This document shows, in pieces, positions 9,437 to 19,191 of a stretch of 64,000 nt of DNA (the stretch's first letter is position 1; every line of letters starts with the position of its first letter). The position numbers and the translations under genes were made by a program. The stretch is from contig CAILLX010000067.1 in NCBI GenBank assembly GCA_903835185.1, forward strand, positions 58,256 through 122,255, given 5' to 3'. This DNA is from an uncultured bacterium. Lineage in GTDB: Bacteria > Cyanobacteriota > Vampirovibrionia > Obscuribacterales > Obscuribacteraceae. The notes below the pieces were generated by a model, which was not told where the DNA came from, made no database searches, and saw only the letters and a program-made list of their open reading frames with translations.

Positions 9437-10402
9437 TTGGCGGATGCTGAGTTTAGTATCTCGGGTCGACCAGGGAACAAGACTATGGATTTGAAAGAAT
9501 GGTTTGCAAACAGGAGAAAGGGCCGAGAGGCTGCCGAAGTAAAGCAGCCTTTGACAACTGAAGAGTACTGCGCTTTGTGGACACAGTGCTTTCAGTGTCG
9601 GGAGCTCCTTTACACTAGTGACCTGCGAGCTAATCTCCAAGTATGTCCAAAGTGCCAGTACCACTTCCGCATCGGTGCCCGGCAACGTATTGATCAACTG
9701 GCAGATCAGGACAGCTGGTCTGAGCTTGCTGGCAATCTTGCCTCCGACGATCCGCTTGGTTTTTTTGATACAGATAGCTATCCTAACCGCCTGGCTGAAG
9801 CTGCACATAAATCCGGGCTGTCCGAGGCTGTGCTCACAGGCACCTGTCTGGTAAAACAGGAGAAGATTGCTCTGGCTGTGATGGATTTTAGCTACTTCGG
9901 CGGCTCGATGGGTTCGGTCGTGGGCGAGAAGGTAACTCGCTTAGCCGAGCATGCTGCCTCAGAACGACTGCCTCTGGTCGTCGTAGCCAGCTCTGGTGGT
10001 GCTCGCATGCAGGAAGGGATACTTAGCCTCATGCAGATGGCCAAGACAAGTGCAGCTCTGGCTGCTTTGCATGATGAAGGTTTGCTCTACATTTCAGTGT
10101 TGACAGAGCCGACCTTTGGCGGAGTAACTGCCAGCTTTGCTATGCTTGGCGATTTTATTATTGCCGAGCCGGGAGCCCGCATCGGTTTTGCAGGGCGCAG
10201 AGTTATTGAGCAAACTATCCATCAAAAGCTTCCCAATGAGTTCCAGACTGCTGAACACCTTCTCAAGCAAGGACATGTAGATATGGTAGTTGAGAGAGCA
10301 AAGCTTAAGGATACAGTTTACCGGCTGGTGGTGTTTCACCCGGCTCCGCACAAGGGAGCTCGCAGACCGGACTCTTCAAAGAGGCTGCCTGTACTTGGTT
10401 AG
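9437..10402 (+). CDS. accD: Acetyl-CoA carboxylase carboxyltransferase subunit beta
   Basis: Zinc ribbon CFQCRELLYTSDLRANLQVCPKCQYHFRI; GGSMGSVVGEKVTRLAE, SGGARMQEG. Likely start ATG 9485 (MDLKEWF). Confidence 0.95.
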   Translation: MADAEFSISGRPGNKTMDLKEWFANRRKGREAAEVKQPLTTEEYCALWTQCFQCRELLYTSDLRANLQVCPKCQYHFRIGARQRIDQLADQDSWSELAGNLASDDPLGFFDTDSYPNRLAEAAHKSGLSEAVLTGTCLVKQEKIALAVMDFSYFGGSMGSVVGEKVTRLAEHAASERLPLVVVASSGGARMQEGILSLMQMAKTSAALAALHDEGLLYISVLTEPTFGGVTASFAMLGDFIIAEPGARIGFAGRRVIEQTIHQKLPNEFQTAEHLLKQGHVDMVVERAKLKDTVYRLVVFHPAPHKGARRPDSSKRLPVLG

Positions 10403-11410
10403 TTGATAAGTGATAAGCGCAAAATTATGGATAACAATCGCAAAGTAGTCCCGTTGGAGTTTGAGCAGCCACTCTCATTGCTGTCCCAGCAGATTGATGC
10501 GCTCGAGAGGCAGTTGGCTGACAATCCGCATGTGGAGCTGGAGGCTGATATTGTGCAGCTGCACGAACAGTACATTCAGCTCAAACGCTCTCTCTATGCC
10601 AATCTGCGTCCTATTGATCATCTGGCAATTGCCCGTCATGGGCAACGACCGTATACGAGGGATTATTTCGAACGGTGGGATCCAGACTGGATTGAAATTC
10701 ATGGTGACAGACATGGTGCAGATGATCAGGCCATGGTTGGCGGGTTGCTCTGTATGGGTGACATCAATGTAGTTGCTGTCGGGACTCAAAAAGGCAGGAA
10801 TTTGCGCGACAAGCAGCAGTGCAATTTTGGCATGCCGCAGCCGGAAGGTTACAGAAAAGCTCTGAGACTTTTTGCTCATGCCGATAAATTTGGCTTGCCT
10901 CTTGTCTGTCTTATCGATACTCCTGGCGCATATCCTGGCATGAACGCTGAAGAGCACAATCAAGCGCAGGCTATAGCTATGAATCTACGTGAGCTCGCTC
11001 GGCTTTCAGTACCGGTGTTGGCAGTGATTACAGGTGAGGGCGGATCTGGCGGAGCTTTAGCCATTGGAGTAAGCAACCGTATATTGATGTTGGAGCACTC
11101 AGTCTATTCAGTAATTTCGCCGGAAGGTTGTGCTTCAATTTTGTGGCGCTCAGCTGACAAAGTAGCAACAGCATGCCAGTCGATGAAAATGACAGCTCGC
11201 GAGCTGCTAGCGTCCGGAATCATTGAAGAGGTTGTCGAGGAGCCGTTAGGCGGGGCACACTGTGACTATGATCTGGCTGCCAGGAAGATTAAAGAAGCTA
11301 TTGTCAAGCATCTGAATTTATTGATGAAACTTTCGGCAGCTGAGCTAAAACAACAGCGTTTTAGCAAATACCGCAAGATAGGATGCTTTACTGAACTGCC
11401 TGTCTGTTGA
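10403..11410 (+). CDS. accA: Acetyl-CoA carboxylase carboxyltransferase subunit alpha
   Basis: RPYTRDYFERWDPDWIEIHGDRHGADDQAMVGG, DTPGAYPGMNAEEHNQAQAIA, GEGGSGGALAIGV. Start may be ATG 10427. Confidence 0.95.
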   Translation: MISDKRKIMDNNRKVVPLEFEQPLSLLSQQIDALERQLADNPHVELEADIVQLHEQYIQLKRSLYANLRPIDHLAIARHGQRPYTRDYFERWDPDWIEIHGDRHGADDQAMVGGLLCMGDINVVAVGTQKGRNLRDKQQCNFGMPQPEGYRKALRLFAHADKFGLPLVCLIDTPGAYPGMNAEEHNQAQAIAMNLRELARLSVPVLAVITGEGGSGGALAIGVSNRILMLEHSVYSVISPEGCASILWRSADKVATACQSMKMTARELLASGIIEEVVEEPLGGAHCDYDLAARKIKEAIVKHLNLLMKLSAAELKQQRFSKYRKIGCFTELPVC

Positions 11411-12932
11411 GAAGATGCCTGTAACGCTTTGCAAGCAGTTTGGCTTTGGCCACTTGTATGCTGCTTCCTGAAACCTGCTCAAGCCGCTTGATAGCAGCTT
11501 TGTAATCTTTCTTTTTGGCATCAATGTCTGCTTGTAGCAGATAAACTCTGTTGAGGAGGTAGATCTCATGGTGGCTTATAGTGCCGGCAGCTTTTTTCTC
11601 CAGCAGAGCTGTGCGCGCTTCATTTAGTTTGCCAGTTAATACCAGCTGCTCTGCGCTGACGCTAAATGCTCCAGTAAGCTGTGGCAGACCTAAATTGACC
11701 TGGTAATTTACAGCTTCTTCAATGTCTTTACGAGCAATCCAGTAGCCCACTGCAATTAGCGTAATGGTAACTAAGGTTGGTAACAACCGCTGCATTGTGC
11801 CTATTGCTCTAACCCACCATGGTACGCTGGTGCGCGTTTTGGGCAGACGTAGTGCGACAGGTTCAGCGACAGGTCCAGCTTCAGGAGCTGTTGTCTGCAG
11901 TACTTGTCTGGCTGAAGCTTTGCTTATTTGCTCTCCACCTTTTTTTGTTTCGTTGGAGACAAGAGCTGCTGATCCTGGCGTCGTATCAGCGAAGCCTTTT
12001 TCCAGCTCTTGCCAAAACTCGTCCATAGTTGCTGGACGGTCTGCCAGCTCTTTGCTTAAGGCATGGTTTATGGCGATATTAAGTTCAGCTGAGAGGGCGA
12101 GATCTGGTCTTACCTGACTGAGCATAGGCGGGGGTTCGTATACATGCAGTGACATAAGTGTAATGAGATCGCTGGCTTGGAACGGCAATCTGCCTGTGAG
12201 AATCTCAAAGATGACTATTGCCAGCGAATAGATGTCGCTGCGCTGGTCAACCTCAAGCCCTCTAAACTGCTCAGGACTCATATATGAAGGTGAGCCACAG
12301 ACAAGTCCTGTTGCTGTGATGCGCACTAAAGTGTCTTCGCCGTCCTGGATAATCTTGGCAATACCGAAGTCAACTACTTTTACTAATGGCTCTGGTCCAT
12401 CGTGGAGCTCCAGGACAATATTTTCTGGTTTGATATCACGGTGAATGACACCATGCTTGTGAGCTTTGCTCAGAGCTGCACAAACCTGCTCTATAATTGG
12501 CTTGGCTTCCAAGAGAGGCAAAAATTGTCTCTCTTCAAGCAGCTTTGAGAGTGGTGCCCCTTTGAGAAGGTCCATTACTATAAAAGGCTGACCGCTGCCG
12601 AGCACGCCATAATCGTACAAAGTAATAATATGAGGGTGGTTGAGCCGGCTGGCTGCTTTTGCTTGCTGGTGGAAACGTTTAAGCGCCTCCTTGTCTGCTA
12701 CCAGATGGCTATGCAACACCTTAACTGCCACCGCCCGCCCGATAAGCTCTTGGAAGGCTTTATAAACTACACCCATTGTCCCTTGCCCGATAATCGACTC
12801 GATCTTGTAGCGGTCCTGCAAGGTGGTCCCAATGAGCGGATCGTCTGCAAGCAGCACAAGGTTGACCCTGTCTTTGGGGCAGATGTCCATGTCGTTGTTA
12901 AACTCAAGATGGCAGGTCAAGCAAAGCTTCAT
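11388..12932 (-). CDS. Serine/threonine protein kinase (PknB-like) with N-terminal Cys-rich segment, C-terminal TM segment and TPR-like tail
   Basis: Kinase motifs GQGTMGVVYKAF, AVKVL, HRDIKPENIVL, DFGIA, SPSYMSPEQFRG; N-terminus MKLCLTCHLEFNNDMDICPKDR. Start set to the internal MKLC; the ORF track gives 13061. Confidence 0.9.
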   Translation of the reverse strand: MKLCLTCHLEFNNDMDICPKDRVNLVLLADDPLIGTTLQDRYKIESIIGQGTMGVVYKAFQELIGRAVAVKVLHSHLVADKEALKRFHQQAKAASRLNHPHIITLYDYGVLGSGQPFIVMDLLKGAPLSKLLEERQFLPLLEAKPIIEQVCAALSKAHKHGVIHRDIKPENIVLELHDGPEPLVKVVDFGIAKIIQDGEDTLVRITATGLVCGSPSYMSPEQFRGLEVDQRSDIYSLAIVIFEILTGRLPFQASDLITLMSLHVYEPPPMLSQVRPDLALSAELNIAINHALSKELADRPATMDEFWQELEKGFADTTPGSAALVSNETKKGGEQISKASARQVLQTTAPEAGPVAEPVALRLPKTRTSVPWWVRAIGTMQRLLPTLVTITLIAVGYWIARKDIEEAVNYQVNLGLPQLTGAFSVSAEQLVLTGKLNEARTALLEKKAAGTISHHEIYLLNRVYLLQADIDAKKKDYKAAIKRLEQVSGSSIQVAKAKLLAKRYRHLLNRQAVQ

Positions 12933-13288
12933 TGTTCTTAGAGGTTTATCCTGTCCTGCTCCCGGTGCTGCTCTTGACTTGCCAGTTGCCAGCTGCAGGC
13001 AAGCGGCTTCTGCTCTTCGGTACTTTTCAATCTGGCAGCTGAGAGACCTGACTGCCGGCACAGGATACCGGGCAGCTCTTGATAATTGTCAATTTCAAAG
13101 TTGTTGTGACATAGCTTGGATCTATCCATACTAATAAAGGCATTGTATATTATTAATAGTGTGCTATATTAGTCCGGCTTTGCAACCTTATGAGGTTTAG
13201 CTTGGCAAACTTTACAAACTTAGCTTTCAGAGAAGACCCGGCAAGAGTTCGGGAAATACTAGAGATGCAAATTGAAAAAGGAGGTTAT

Positions 13289-13402
13289 ATGGAAAAAGTC
13301 CAACAGCAGAAGGTACAGAAGCGTTATCAGCAGGAGCTGACACGCTATCAGAAGCAGATTGAAAAGACAAAAAAGGTCCTGGGAGTCCAAAAGGCTGCCT
13401 GA
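13289..13402 (+). CDS. Small coiled-coil-like protein (37 aa), unknown function
   Basis: Strong SD aaaaggaggttat before ATG; MEKVQQQKVQKRYQQELTRYQKQIEKTKKVLGVQKAA; followed by an intrinsic terminator. The ORF track extends it to 13190. Confidence 0.6.
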   Translation: MEKVQQQKVQKRYQQELTRYQKQIEKTKKVLGVQKAA

Positions 13403-13430
13403 GGCGTCAAAGAAATAGAGTAACTTGGAG

Positions 13431-13457
13431 GAACTGGTGATGTACCGGTTCTTTTTT
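13431..13457 (+). terminator. Intrinsic terminator
   Basis: GAACTGGT-GATGT-ACCGGTTC followed by TTTTTT. Confidence 0.8.
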
Positions 13458-13509
13458 GTTTCTCTGCCAGCTACTACAGAATCAAATCCTCATCTGTTAG
13501 GCTATCTCA

Positions 13510-14949
13510 ATGAACAGTAAAGAACAAACAGAAAACAGTGGCGAACAGCAAGCCGGGTTCATGCGCAATAAAAGATTTTGGCGCCATCTTCGCGTGGAGC
13601 AACATCTCCTCAACCATGATCTTGCAGTCACACTTGCTCATGTCAGAATGCTGGGAGCAACCGGGATCATAGACAGTGATACAGCTTCTACCGTTCTTTC
13701 TGGCTTAAGTCAGATCGAGCAAGAGCTATCTGCTGGCAACTCTTTTCTCAAAGAGCAACATACAGACATTCACTCTGCTCTCGAAGAGCGTTTGCGTGAG
13801 CTAATAGGCGATCTCTCAGCGACTCTTCGTATAGCCAGGTCTAAGCATGATCAAGTAGCTACTGATATTCGCCTCTGGTTGCGTGCAGCTTTGCTCGATA
13901 TTTTTGCACTAATCCTGGAGCTGCGCGGGCAGCTGGTTGTGTTGGCTGAACGAGATCTTGAGATTGTCATGCCTGGATATACTCATATGCAACCAGCCAG
14001 ACCAATCTTACTTGCTCACTGGTGGCTGGCGAATGAGTCCCGTTTTGCTTCTGATTGCGGGCGCCTGACAGACCTTTATCGTAGGCTTAATGTGTTGCCG
14101 CTTGGGGCAGCTGCCGGAACTGACAAACCGATTGATAGGGCGCAGGTGTGTGCAGAGCTCGGCTTTGACGATTTAATTGACAACAGTTTGTATGCTATTT
14201 CAGACCGCGACTATTTAGTTGAGTTTGGTTCTTTCGCCTCTTTAGTTGGGGTGCATATTGCACAAATTGCTGACGATCTGCTTCTTTGGGCTACGCAGGA
14301 GTTTGGTTTTGTCAAGTTGAGAAACGCTCTCCTTCTAGGCAGTCAAAGCGCACCAAAAAAGAGTGGACAGGTAGCTCTTGAACTGATGCGTTCCCGTCCG
14401 GCAGGAATAGCTGGGCGGCTCGTTGAATTTATTGCTATCTTGAAAGCTGTTCCGATCGGCTACTGTCAGGATTTACAAGAATGTTTGCCTGCTGCTTTTG
14501 ATATTGTCGATAATATCAAGCTGCTTCTGGAACTATCAGCAGCAGTTGTACCAGCTGTTGAACTCAATGCTTTGCGGATGCGGGAGATGGCTTCTGCAGA
14601 TCTGACAAATTCCGGAGCAGCTATGGATTTTCTTGTCGACTGTGGCATACCTATTGATCGTGCCAGTAAAGTGGTCGAACAGTTGCTCAACTACTGCAAA
14701 CAACGCAACAAGAATCTCTGCGATCTGGAACTTAATGAGTGGCAGCAGTTCTGCCCAGCTTTTGATGAAGAAATTTATCAGCACGTTACTATTGAGGAGT
14801 CGGTCGGTTCACCTTCTTACCCGGGCAGCACTTTGCTGGATCAAATAGGTAGTGAGCTTGACCGAGCAAAGGGGCGGCTGGAGCAAGACAAGAACTCGCT
14901 TTCCAGTCCGGAGGCAACACGCAAAAAACAGGCAGGTCTTAACGTATGA
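13510..14949 (+). CDS. argH: Argininosuccinate lyase
   Basis: Family motifs HTDIHSALEERL, RSKHDQVATDIRLWLR, PGYTHMQPARPILLAHWWLA, signature-loop region GSQSAPKKSGQVALELMR. Confidence 0.92.
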   Translation: MNSKEQTENSGEQQAGFMRNKRFWRHLRVEQHLLNHDLAVTLAHVRMLGATGIIDSDTASTVLSGLSQIEQELSAGNSFLKEQHTDIHSALEERLRELIGDLSATLRIARSKHDQVATDIRLWLRAALLDIFALILELRGQLVVLAERDLEIVMPGYTHMQPARPILLAHWWLANESRFASDCGRLTDLYRRLNVLPLGAAAGTDKPIDRAQVCAELGFDDLIDNSLYAISDRDYLVEFGSFASLVGVHIAQIADDLLLWATQEFGFVKLRNALLLGSQSAPKKSGQVALELMRSRPAGIAGRLVEFIAILKAVPIGYCQDLQECLPAAFDIVDNIKLLLELSAAVVPAVELNALRMREMASADLTNSGAAMDFLVDCGIPIDRASKVVEQLLNYCKQRNKNLCDLELNEWQQFCPAFDEEIYQHVTIEESVGSPSYPGSTLLDQIGSELDRAKGRLEQDKNSLSSPEATRKKQAGLNV

Positions 14950-15938
14950 AGGCTATAGTTCTAGCGGCAGGAGTGGGGTCGCGTCTTGATCCACTGACAG
15001 CGCAAGTTCCCAAACCTATGGTTCCGGTGGTCAACAGACCAGTACTGGAACACATTTTAATTCTGCTCAAACAGCACGGCTTTAACGAAGTGGCTTCTAA
15101 TCTGCACTATATGCCTCACAAGGTCAGAGACTATTTCGAGGACGGAGCTCGATGGGGAACAAAACTCTCCTTCCTTTTTGAAGAAAAGCTTAGCGGGGAT
15201 GCTGGCGGTGTAAGGGCTCTGAGACGTTTTCTTGATGATGACACATTTATGGTAGTAATGGGTGATCTGCTCACTGATGCTGATTTAACTGCTTTAGTGC
15301 ATGAGCATAAGAGAAAAAAAGCTATTGCCACTATAGCTCTGCAAAGTGTTGCTGACGTTAGTCAGTTAGGAGTGGCTCTTGTTGATGGTGAAGGTTTTAT
15401 CAAAGGGTTTCAAGAGAAGCCGACAGAAGCTGAGGCTTTGTCGGATCTAGCCTCCACTGGTATTTATATCCTTGAACCAGAGGTGTTTGCACATATTCCA
15501 TCTCATGGAAGCTACGGTTTCGGACGGCAACTCTTTCCTTGTCTTGTTGAGAAAGGGCTGCCTGTTGCTGGTGTGAAGCTCAACGGTTACTGGTCTGATG
15601 TCGGTACTATCAAGCAATACCGCAAGTCAAACTTTGATGCACTGGAAGGTTGTTTAAAAGTGGACCGTCCTGGTTCTGCTACAAGCTGGGGCTGGTTAGG
15701 TGAAGGTGCGACAGTAAGCAGCAGCTGCCTGATTGAAGGGCTGCTTATGGTTGGCAAAAACAGTCATCTCTTAGAGGGAGTAAAGATTTCTGGCAAAGTG
15801 GTCATAGGTGATAACTGTACGATAGGTGCAGGCGCAGAACTTCAGGATACTGTTGTCTGGTCTGATGTTCAGCTACCGCCGGCAACTGTTCTGTCAGACT
15901 CAATAGTCTCTTGCAACTGTGTGGTGAAGCAAGTGTAG
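14946..15938 (+). CDS. Nucleotidyltransferase (sugar-1-phosphate guanylyl/uridylyl-transferase-like) with left-handed beta-helix C-terminus
   Basis: MKAIVLAAGVGSRLDPLTAQVPKPMVPVVNRPVLEHIL and C-terminal hexapeptide-like repeats (GKVVIGDNCTIGAGAELQDTVV). Confidence 0.92.
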   Translation: MKAIVLAAGVGSRLDPLTAQVPKPMVPVVNRPVLEHILILLKQHGFNEVASNLHYMPHKVRDYFEDGARWGTKLSFLFEEKLSGDAGGVRALRRFLDDDTFMVVMGDLLTDADLTALVHEHKRKKAIATIALQSVADVSQLGVALVDGEGFIKGFQEKPTEAEALSDLASTGIYILEPEVFAHIPSHGSYGFGRQLFPCLVEKGLPVAGVKLNGYWSDVGTIKQYRKSNFDALEGCLKVDRPGSATSWGWLGEGATVSSSCLIEGLLMVGKNSHLLEGVKISGKVVIGDNCTIGAGAELQDTVVWSDVQLPPATVLSDSIVSCNCVVKQV

Positions 15939-15939
15939 T

Positions 15940-16143
15940 CTAAGAACCAACTTTAGAGTCCAGCTCGGACCCAGAGTGTGATGCTTTCCAGATCTCCATC
16001 CACAGCCAGTAGTGAAACGGGTTGAGATTTGTGTCTGCTGGCTCAAGAAGCGACATCCATGTGCGCGGGTTTGGAAAGCGCTTGGCCAGGCTGTAGCAAT
16101 CGGCCATCCAAAGAACCTGTTCGCTTGTTTGTTGAGTAAGCAT
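15940..16143 (-). CDS. Possible small Trp-rich protein (67 aa)
   Basis: MLTQQTSEQVLWMADCYSLAKRFPNPRTWMSLLEPADTNLNPFHYWLWMEIWKASHSGSELDSKVGS; purine-rich aagaggcgag upstream; occupies a gap between known genes. No family recognised. Confidence 0.4.
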   Translation of the reverse strand: MLTQQTSEQVLWMADCYSLAKRFPNPRTWMSLLEPADTNLNPFHYWLWMEIWKASHSGSELDSKVGS

Positions 16144-16348
16144 GCGGCTCGCCTCTTATTCACCCGTATGGGTGATTTCTCCTACAGCAATCTCATACCC
16201 AGTTAACTAAGGCATGAAACAGCCATATTTGGTTGCCATGTTACAAATTTTAATTGGTAAAGAACCAGAAGTAGAGCTGGAGCCGCATCTGGAGTCTGTC
16301 CTGTTATTTCCTTTTTGCTGCCGGCTGTATGTAGATTGACCAGGGGGA

Positions 16349-16705
16349 TTAACCTGGAGGCCAGGAGAGCTGCCTGCCGCCCAACAAGTGAATGTGCAGG
16401 TGGTAGACTGTCTGCCCTGCATCTGCTCCTTTATTAATGACTAAGCGGAAGGAGCTTAATTTTTCGGAGGCAGCAACTTTGCTAGCTGCTTGAAAAAGCC
16501 TGCCCAGTTGAGCCGGCTCTTCAAATTCTGACACACCTGGTAGGTGCAACTTAGGTATGACAAGGATGTGAACAGGAGCTTGCGGGTTAACATCCCGGAT
16601 AGCCAGATACTCGTCATCTTCGCTGACTCGACTTGCTGGCAGCTTGCCACTGATTATTTTGCAGAAAATGCAGTGGTTGTCGCAGTTTGATATGCTCTCG
16701 TTCAT
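16349..16705 (-). CDS. HIT-family hydrolase
   Basis: CIFCKIISGKLPASRVSEDDEYLAIRDVNPQAPVHILVIPKLH and histidine triad HLHIHLLGG. Start set to MNESIS. Confidence 0.92.
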   Translation of the reverse strand: MNESISNCDNHCIFCKIISGKLPASRVSEDDEYLAIRDVNPQAPVHILVIPKLHLPGVSEFEEPAQLGRLFQAASKVAASEKLSSFRLVINKGADAGQTVYHLHIHLLGGRQLSWPPG

Positions 16706-17002
16706 AAAACTCTCCAGGAGCATTTATATATGCATTTGAGTGTACAGATGCAAGTTTATGTTTATGGTGCAGAGTGCACAACGTTTGAGACAGTTTATCA
16801 ATATAATATGTCCACTGTGTTTATTCGACCAGCCGCTTGACTATATTTCTATGTTTGGTTATGTCGGAGGATAAAGCAGGAGCCATAGCGCCTCTGTTCG
16901 CGCATATGCACAAGGCAGCTCGGGCAGCTCCGGGCTTTTATCTGGTGGAGCAAGGTCACAGCCAGTGACACTCGCTAAGCAAACTCTTCTAAGGAGGAAT
17001 AT

Positions 17003-18664
17003 ATGCCGGCAGATGGTAACCTGTTGCCTCGCTACATCCTGATGCAGAAAGCCTTATTAGCTACTATGCATCTGAAAGATGTGCTGGAAGCTGCTGTCGT
17101 GCAGTTTGCTGATCTGACTGGTGGAGCTAAAGTAGCTTTATTCCTGTCAGACAACGAAAGTATGGCCTTTAAACTTATGGCTTCTAAAGGGTATTCTGAC
17201 CCTGCTGTCGAGACTATGAGAGTCTTACCTTTTGCAGCCGAGACTCTTCTTAAGTCTGTAATGCAAAAGAGGTTGCCTTTTAGTATCGGACCAGGAGAGC
17301 CTGCCCCTGATGTCAGTGACGCTATCATGCGGCGTGAACAGTCGACAGTTCAGCTGGCTGTGCCTCTAATAGCTTCCAACCTGCTGGTAGGCGCTCTTCT
17401 TATTGATTCAAATGAGACAGCGATACGCTCCCAGATTGATTTTTATAAAGATGTGGCTGATGTGGTTGCTGCAGTGCTTGCCAACTCCATCCTTTTCGGG
17501 CGGTCTGAGTATGAGCGCGAGCGGCTGGGGACTTTGTATAAAACTTCCTGCGCACTCTCTGGCAGTGTCTTAAGTGTGCCTGAAGTGTTGCAAATAGCTT
17601 CAGATACAGCACTTGTTCTTGGAAACACGCCTAACTGCGCTATTTTGCTTTATGACTCAGCCAAGCGAGGCTTTAATCTAGCTGCTTTTAAAGGTCTGGA
17701 CGGGTCGTCTCTCTCTGATTTTGACCTGTCTGGAGAAGGGACTATTGCCGGGCGAGTGCTGAGCTCAGGCAAAACAGAATATGTGCCTGAAGCTACTGCC
17801 CATATGTACGGGTTGCCACGTAGCGCAGGAGGGAGCATATTGGGGTCTTTGATAGCTCTACCGATGATTCATCATAACGAGCCGACCGGAGTTCTTATGG
17901 TGTTCTCAACTGATGCTCGGGCTTTTCACCGCGAACAGCTTGAACTGCTCGAGTCGCTTGTCGGACAAGTGACAACCGCCTTAAATGTTGCTCTCGCGCA
18001 TGAAAGTGCAGCAGCTCAATCAATTCAAGATGCGCATACTGGTCTTTATAATCGCTGGCACTTTGAAGCTTCTCTTGTCAAAGAGATGGAGCGCAGTCAG
18101 CGTCACAAGCGTGATCTTTCTTTGATGTTGGTTGATGTTGATCATCTCTCACATATTAATGAACATCTGGGGCAGGAGAAAGGTGATGAAGCTATAAGGC
18201 ATGTTGCCCGTCTGATTAAGAGCACTTTAAGAGACATAGATCTCCCCTGCCGCTACGGTGGAGAAGAGTTTGCAGTTCTTCTGCCTGAGACTGTCATTGA
18301 TCATGCTGCTGAAGTGGCTGACCGCCTGCGCAGCCGCATTCGTAGCGAAGCTGTACCAGGAATTGGTATGGTGACAGTATCTATAGGACTTTCGGCTTTT
18401 CCTAAAACAGCACATGATGCTGGCGCGCTGCTCAAGAGCGCCGAGCAGGCTCTTAACGTGGCAAAATTCGAAGGACGTGATCGGATTAAAGTCAGCCTTT
18501 CAGGACAGCCAACAAGCGGACAGATCTCCTGGGAAGAGCTGTCCAGGCAGGCTAAACTTTCTGTCATTAGCGAACGTCAGTCCCGTTTGCGCAGCAAGCT
18601 GGAGGTGGCTCCTGAAATTGCCAGCTGGATGAAGACAAGGCGGACCGGCGAGATTCAGTTGTAA
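17003..18664 (+). CDS. GAF-domain diguanylate cyclase (GGDEF)
   Basis: Two GAF-like regions; C-terminal GGDEF with RYGGEEFAVLLPE and upstream RDID matching the RxxD I-site; SD aaggagg. Confidence 0.93.
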   Translation: MPADGNLLPRYILMQKALLATMHLKDVLEAAVVQFADLTGGAKVALFLSDNESMAFKLMASKGYSDPAVETMRVLPFAAETLLKSVMQKRLPFSIGPGEPAPDVSDAIMRREQSTVQLAVPLIASNLLVGALLIDSNETAIRSQIDFYKDVADVVAAVLANSILFGRSEYERERLGTLYKTSCALSGSVLSVPEVLQIASDTALVLGNTPNCAILLYDSAKRGFNLAAFKGLDGSSLSDFDLSGEGTIAGRVLSSGKTEYVPEATAHMYGLPRSAGGSILGSLIALPMIHHNEPTGVLMVFSTDARAFHREQLELLESLVGQVTTALNVALAHESAAAQSIQDAHTGLYNRWHFEASLVKEMERSQRHKRDLSLMLVDVDHLSHINEHLGQEKGDEAIRHVARLIKSTLRDIDLPCRYGGEEFAVLLPETVIDHAAEVADRLRSRIRSEAVPGIGMVTVSIGLSAFPKTAHDAGALLKSAEQALNVAKFEGRDRIKVSLSGQPTSGQISWEELSRQAKLSVISERQSRLRSKLEVAPEIASWMKTRRTGEIQL

Positions 18665-18827
18665 TGGAAAGCTCCAGTAATCCTTAAGAAAAATGGGGAA
18701 ACCTGCCCTAGCAGCGGCTTTGCTCGTTACACTCCTATTTGTAGAAACGTCTGGAGACGGTGGATGCTCATTGCTGACTCGTCCCCAGCGCCCCAATGTA
18801 TCCGTATGAGATTAGGAGGATTCAACC

Positions 18828-19133
18828 TTGGCTACTGCAACAAAGCTAGCATTGAAACCATTGGCCGACCGAGTCGTAGTCAAAAAGCTGGAGGCTGAGG
18901 ACAAGACTGCCGGCGGAATCGTCCTTCCGGATACTGCCAAAGAAAAACCCCAGCAAGGTGAAGTATTGGCAGTAGGGCCCGGTAAGTTTGATGAGAAAGG
19001 CAGCCGTACGCCCATGGAAGTAAAGGTCGGAGATAAGGTTCTCTTTGCTAAGTACTCTGGTACTGAAGTAAAGATGGACGGGATTGAGTACCTGATTTTG
19101 GCAGAACGCGACCTGCTTGCTGTCATAGGCTAA
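18828..19133 (+). CDS. groES: Co-chaperonin GroES
   Basis: [48 protein letters not shown] start after aggagg-like SD. Confidence 0.97.
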   Translation: MATATKLALKPLADRVVVKKLEAEDKTAGGIVLPDTAKEKPQQGEVLAVGPGKFDEKGSRTPMEVKVGDKVLFAKYSGTEVKMDGIEYLILAERDLLAVIG

Positions 19134-19191
19134 TCTGGTTTGATTTTTTATTTAAAGGTTGCCCCCAAACAAAGGAGAGGGACGAGGTAAT

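Noticed and set aside
13190-13288. N-terminal extension of the 70-aa ORF upstream of ATG 13289
   Set aside because: A much better SD-ATG is present at 13289; the extension lacks a clear ribosome-binding site.
16740-17002. Possible c-di-GMP riboswitch upstream of the GGDEF gene
   Set aside because: Could not find the GEMM-I or GEMM-II conserved core in the leader.
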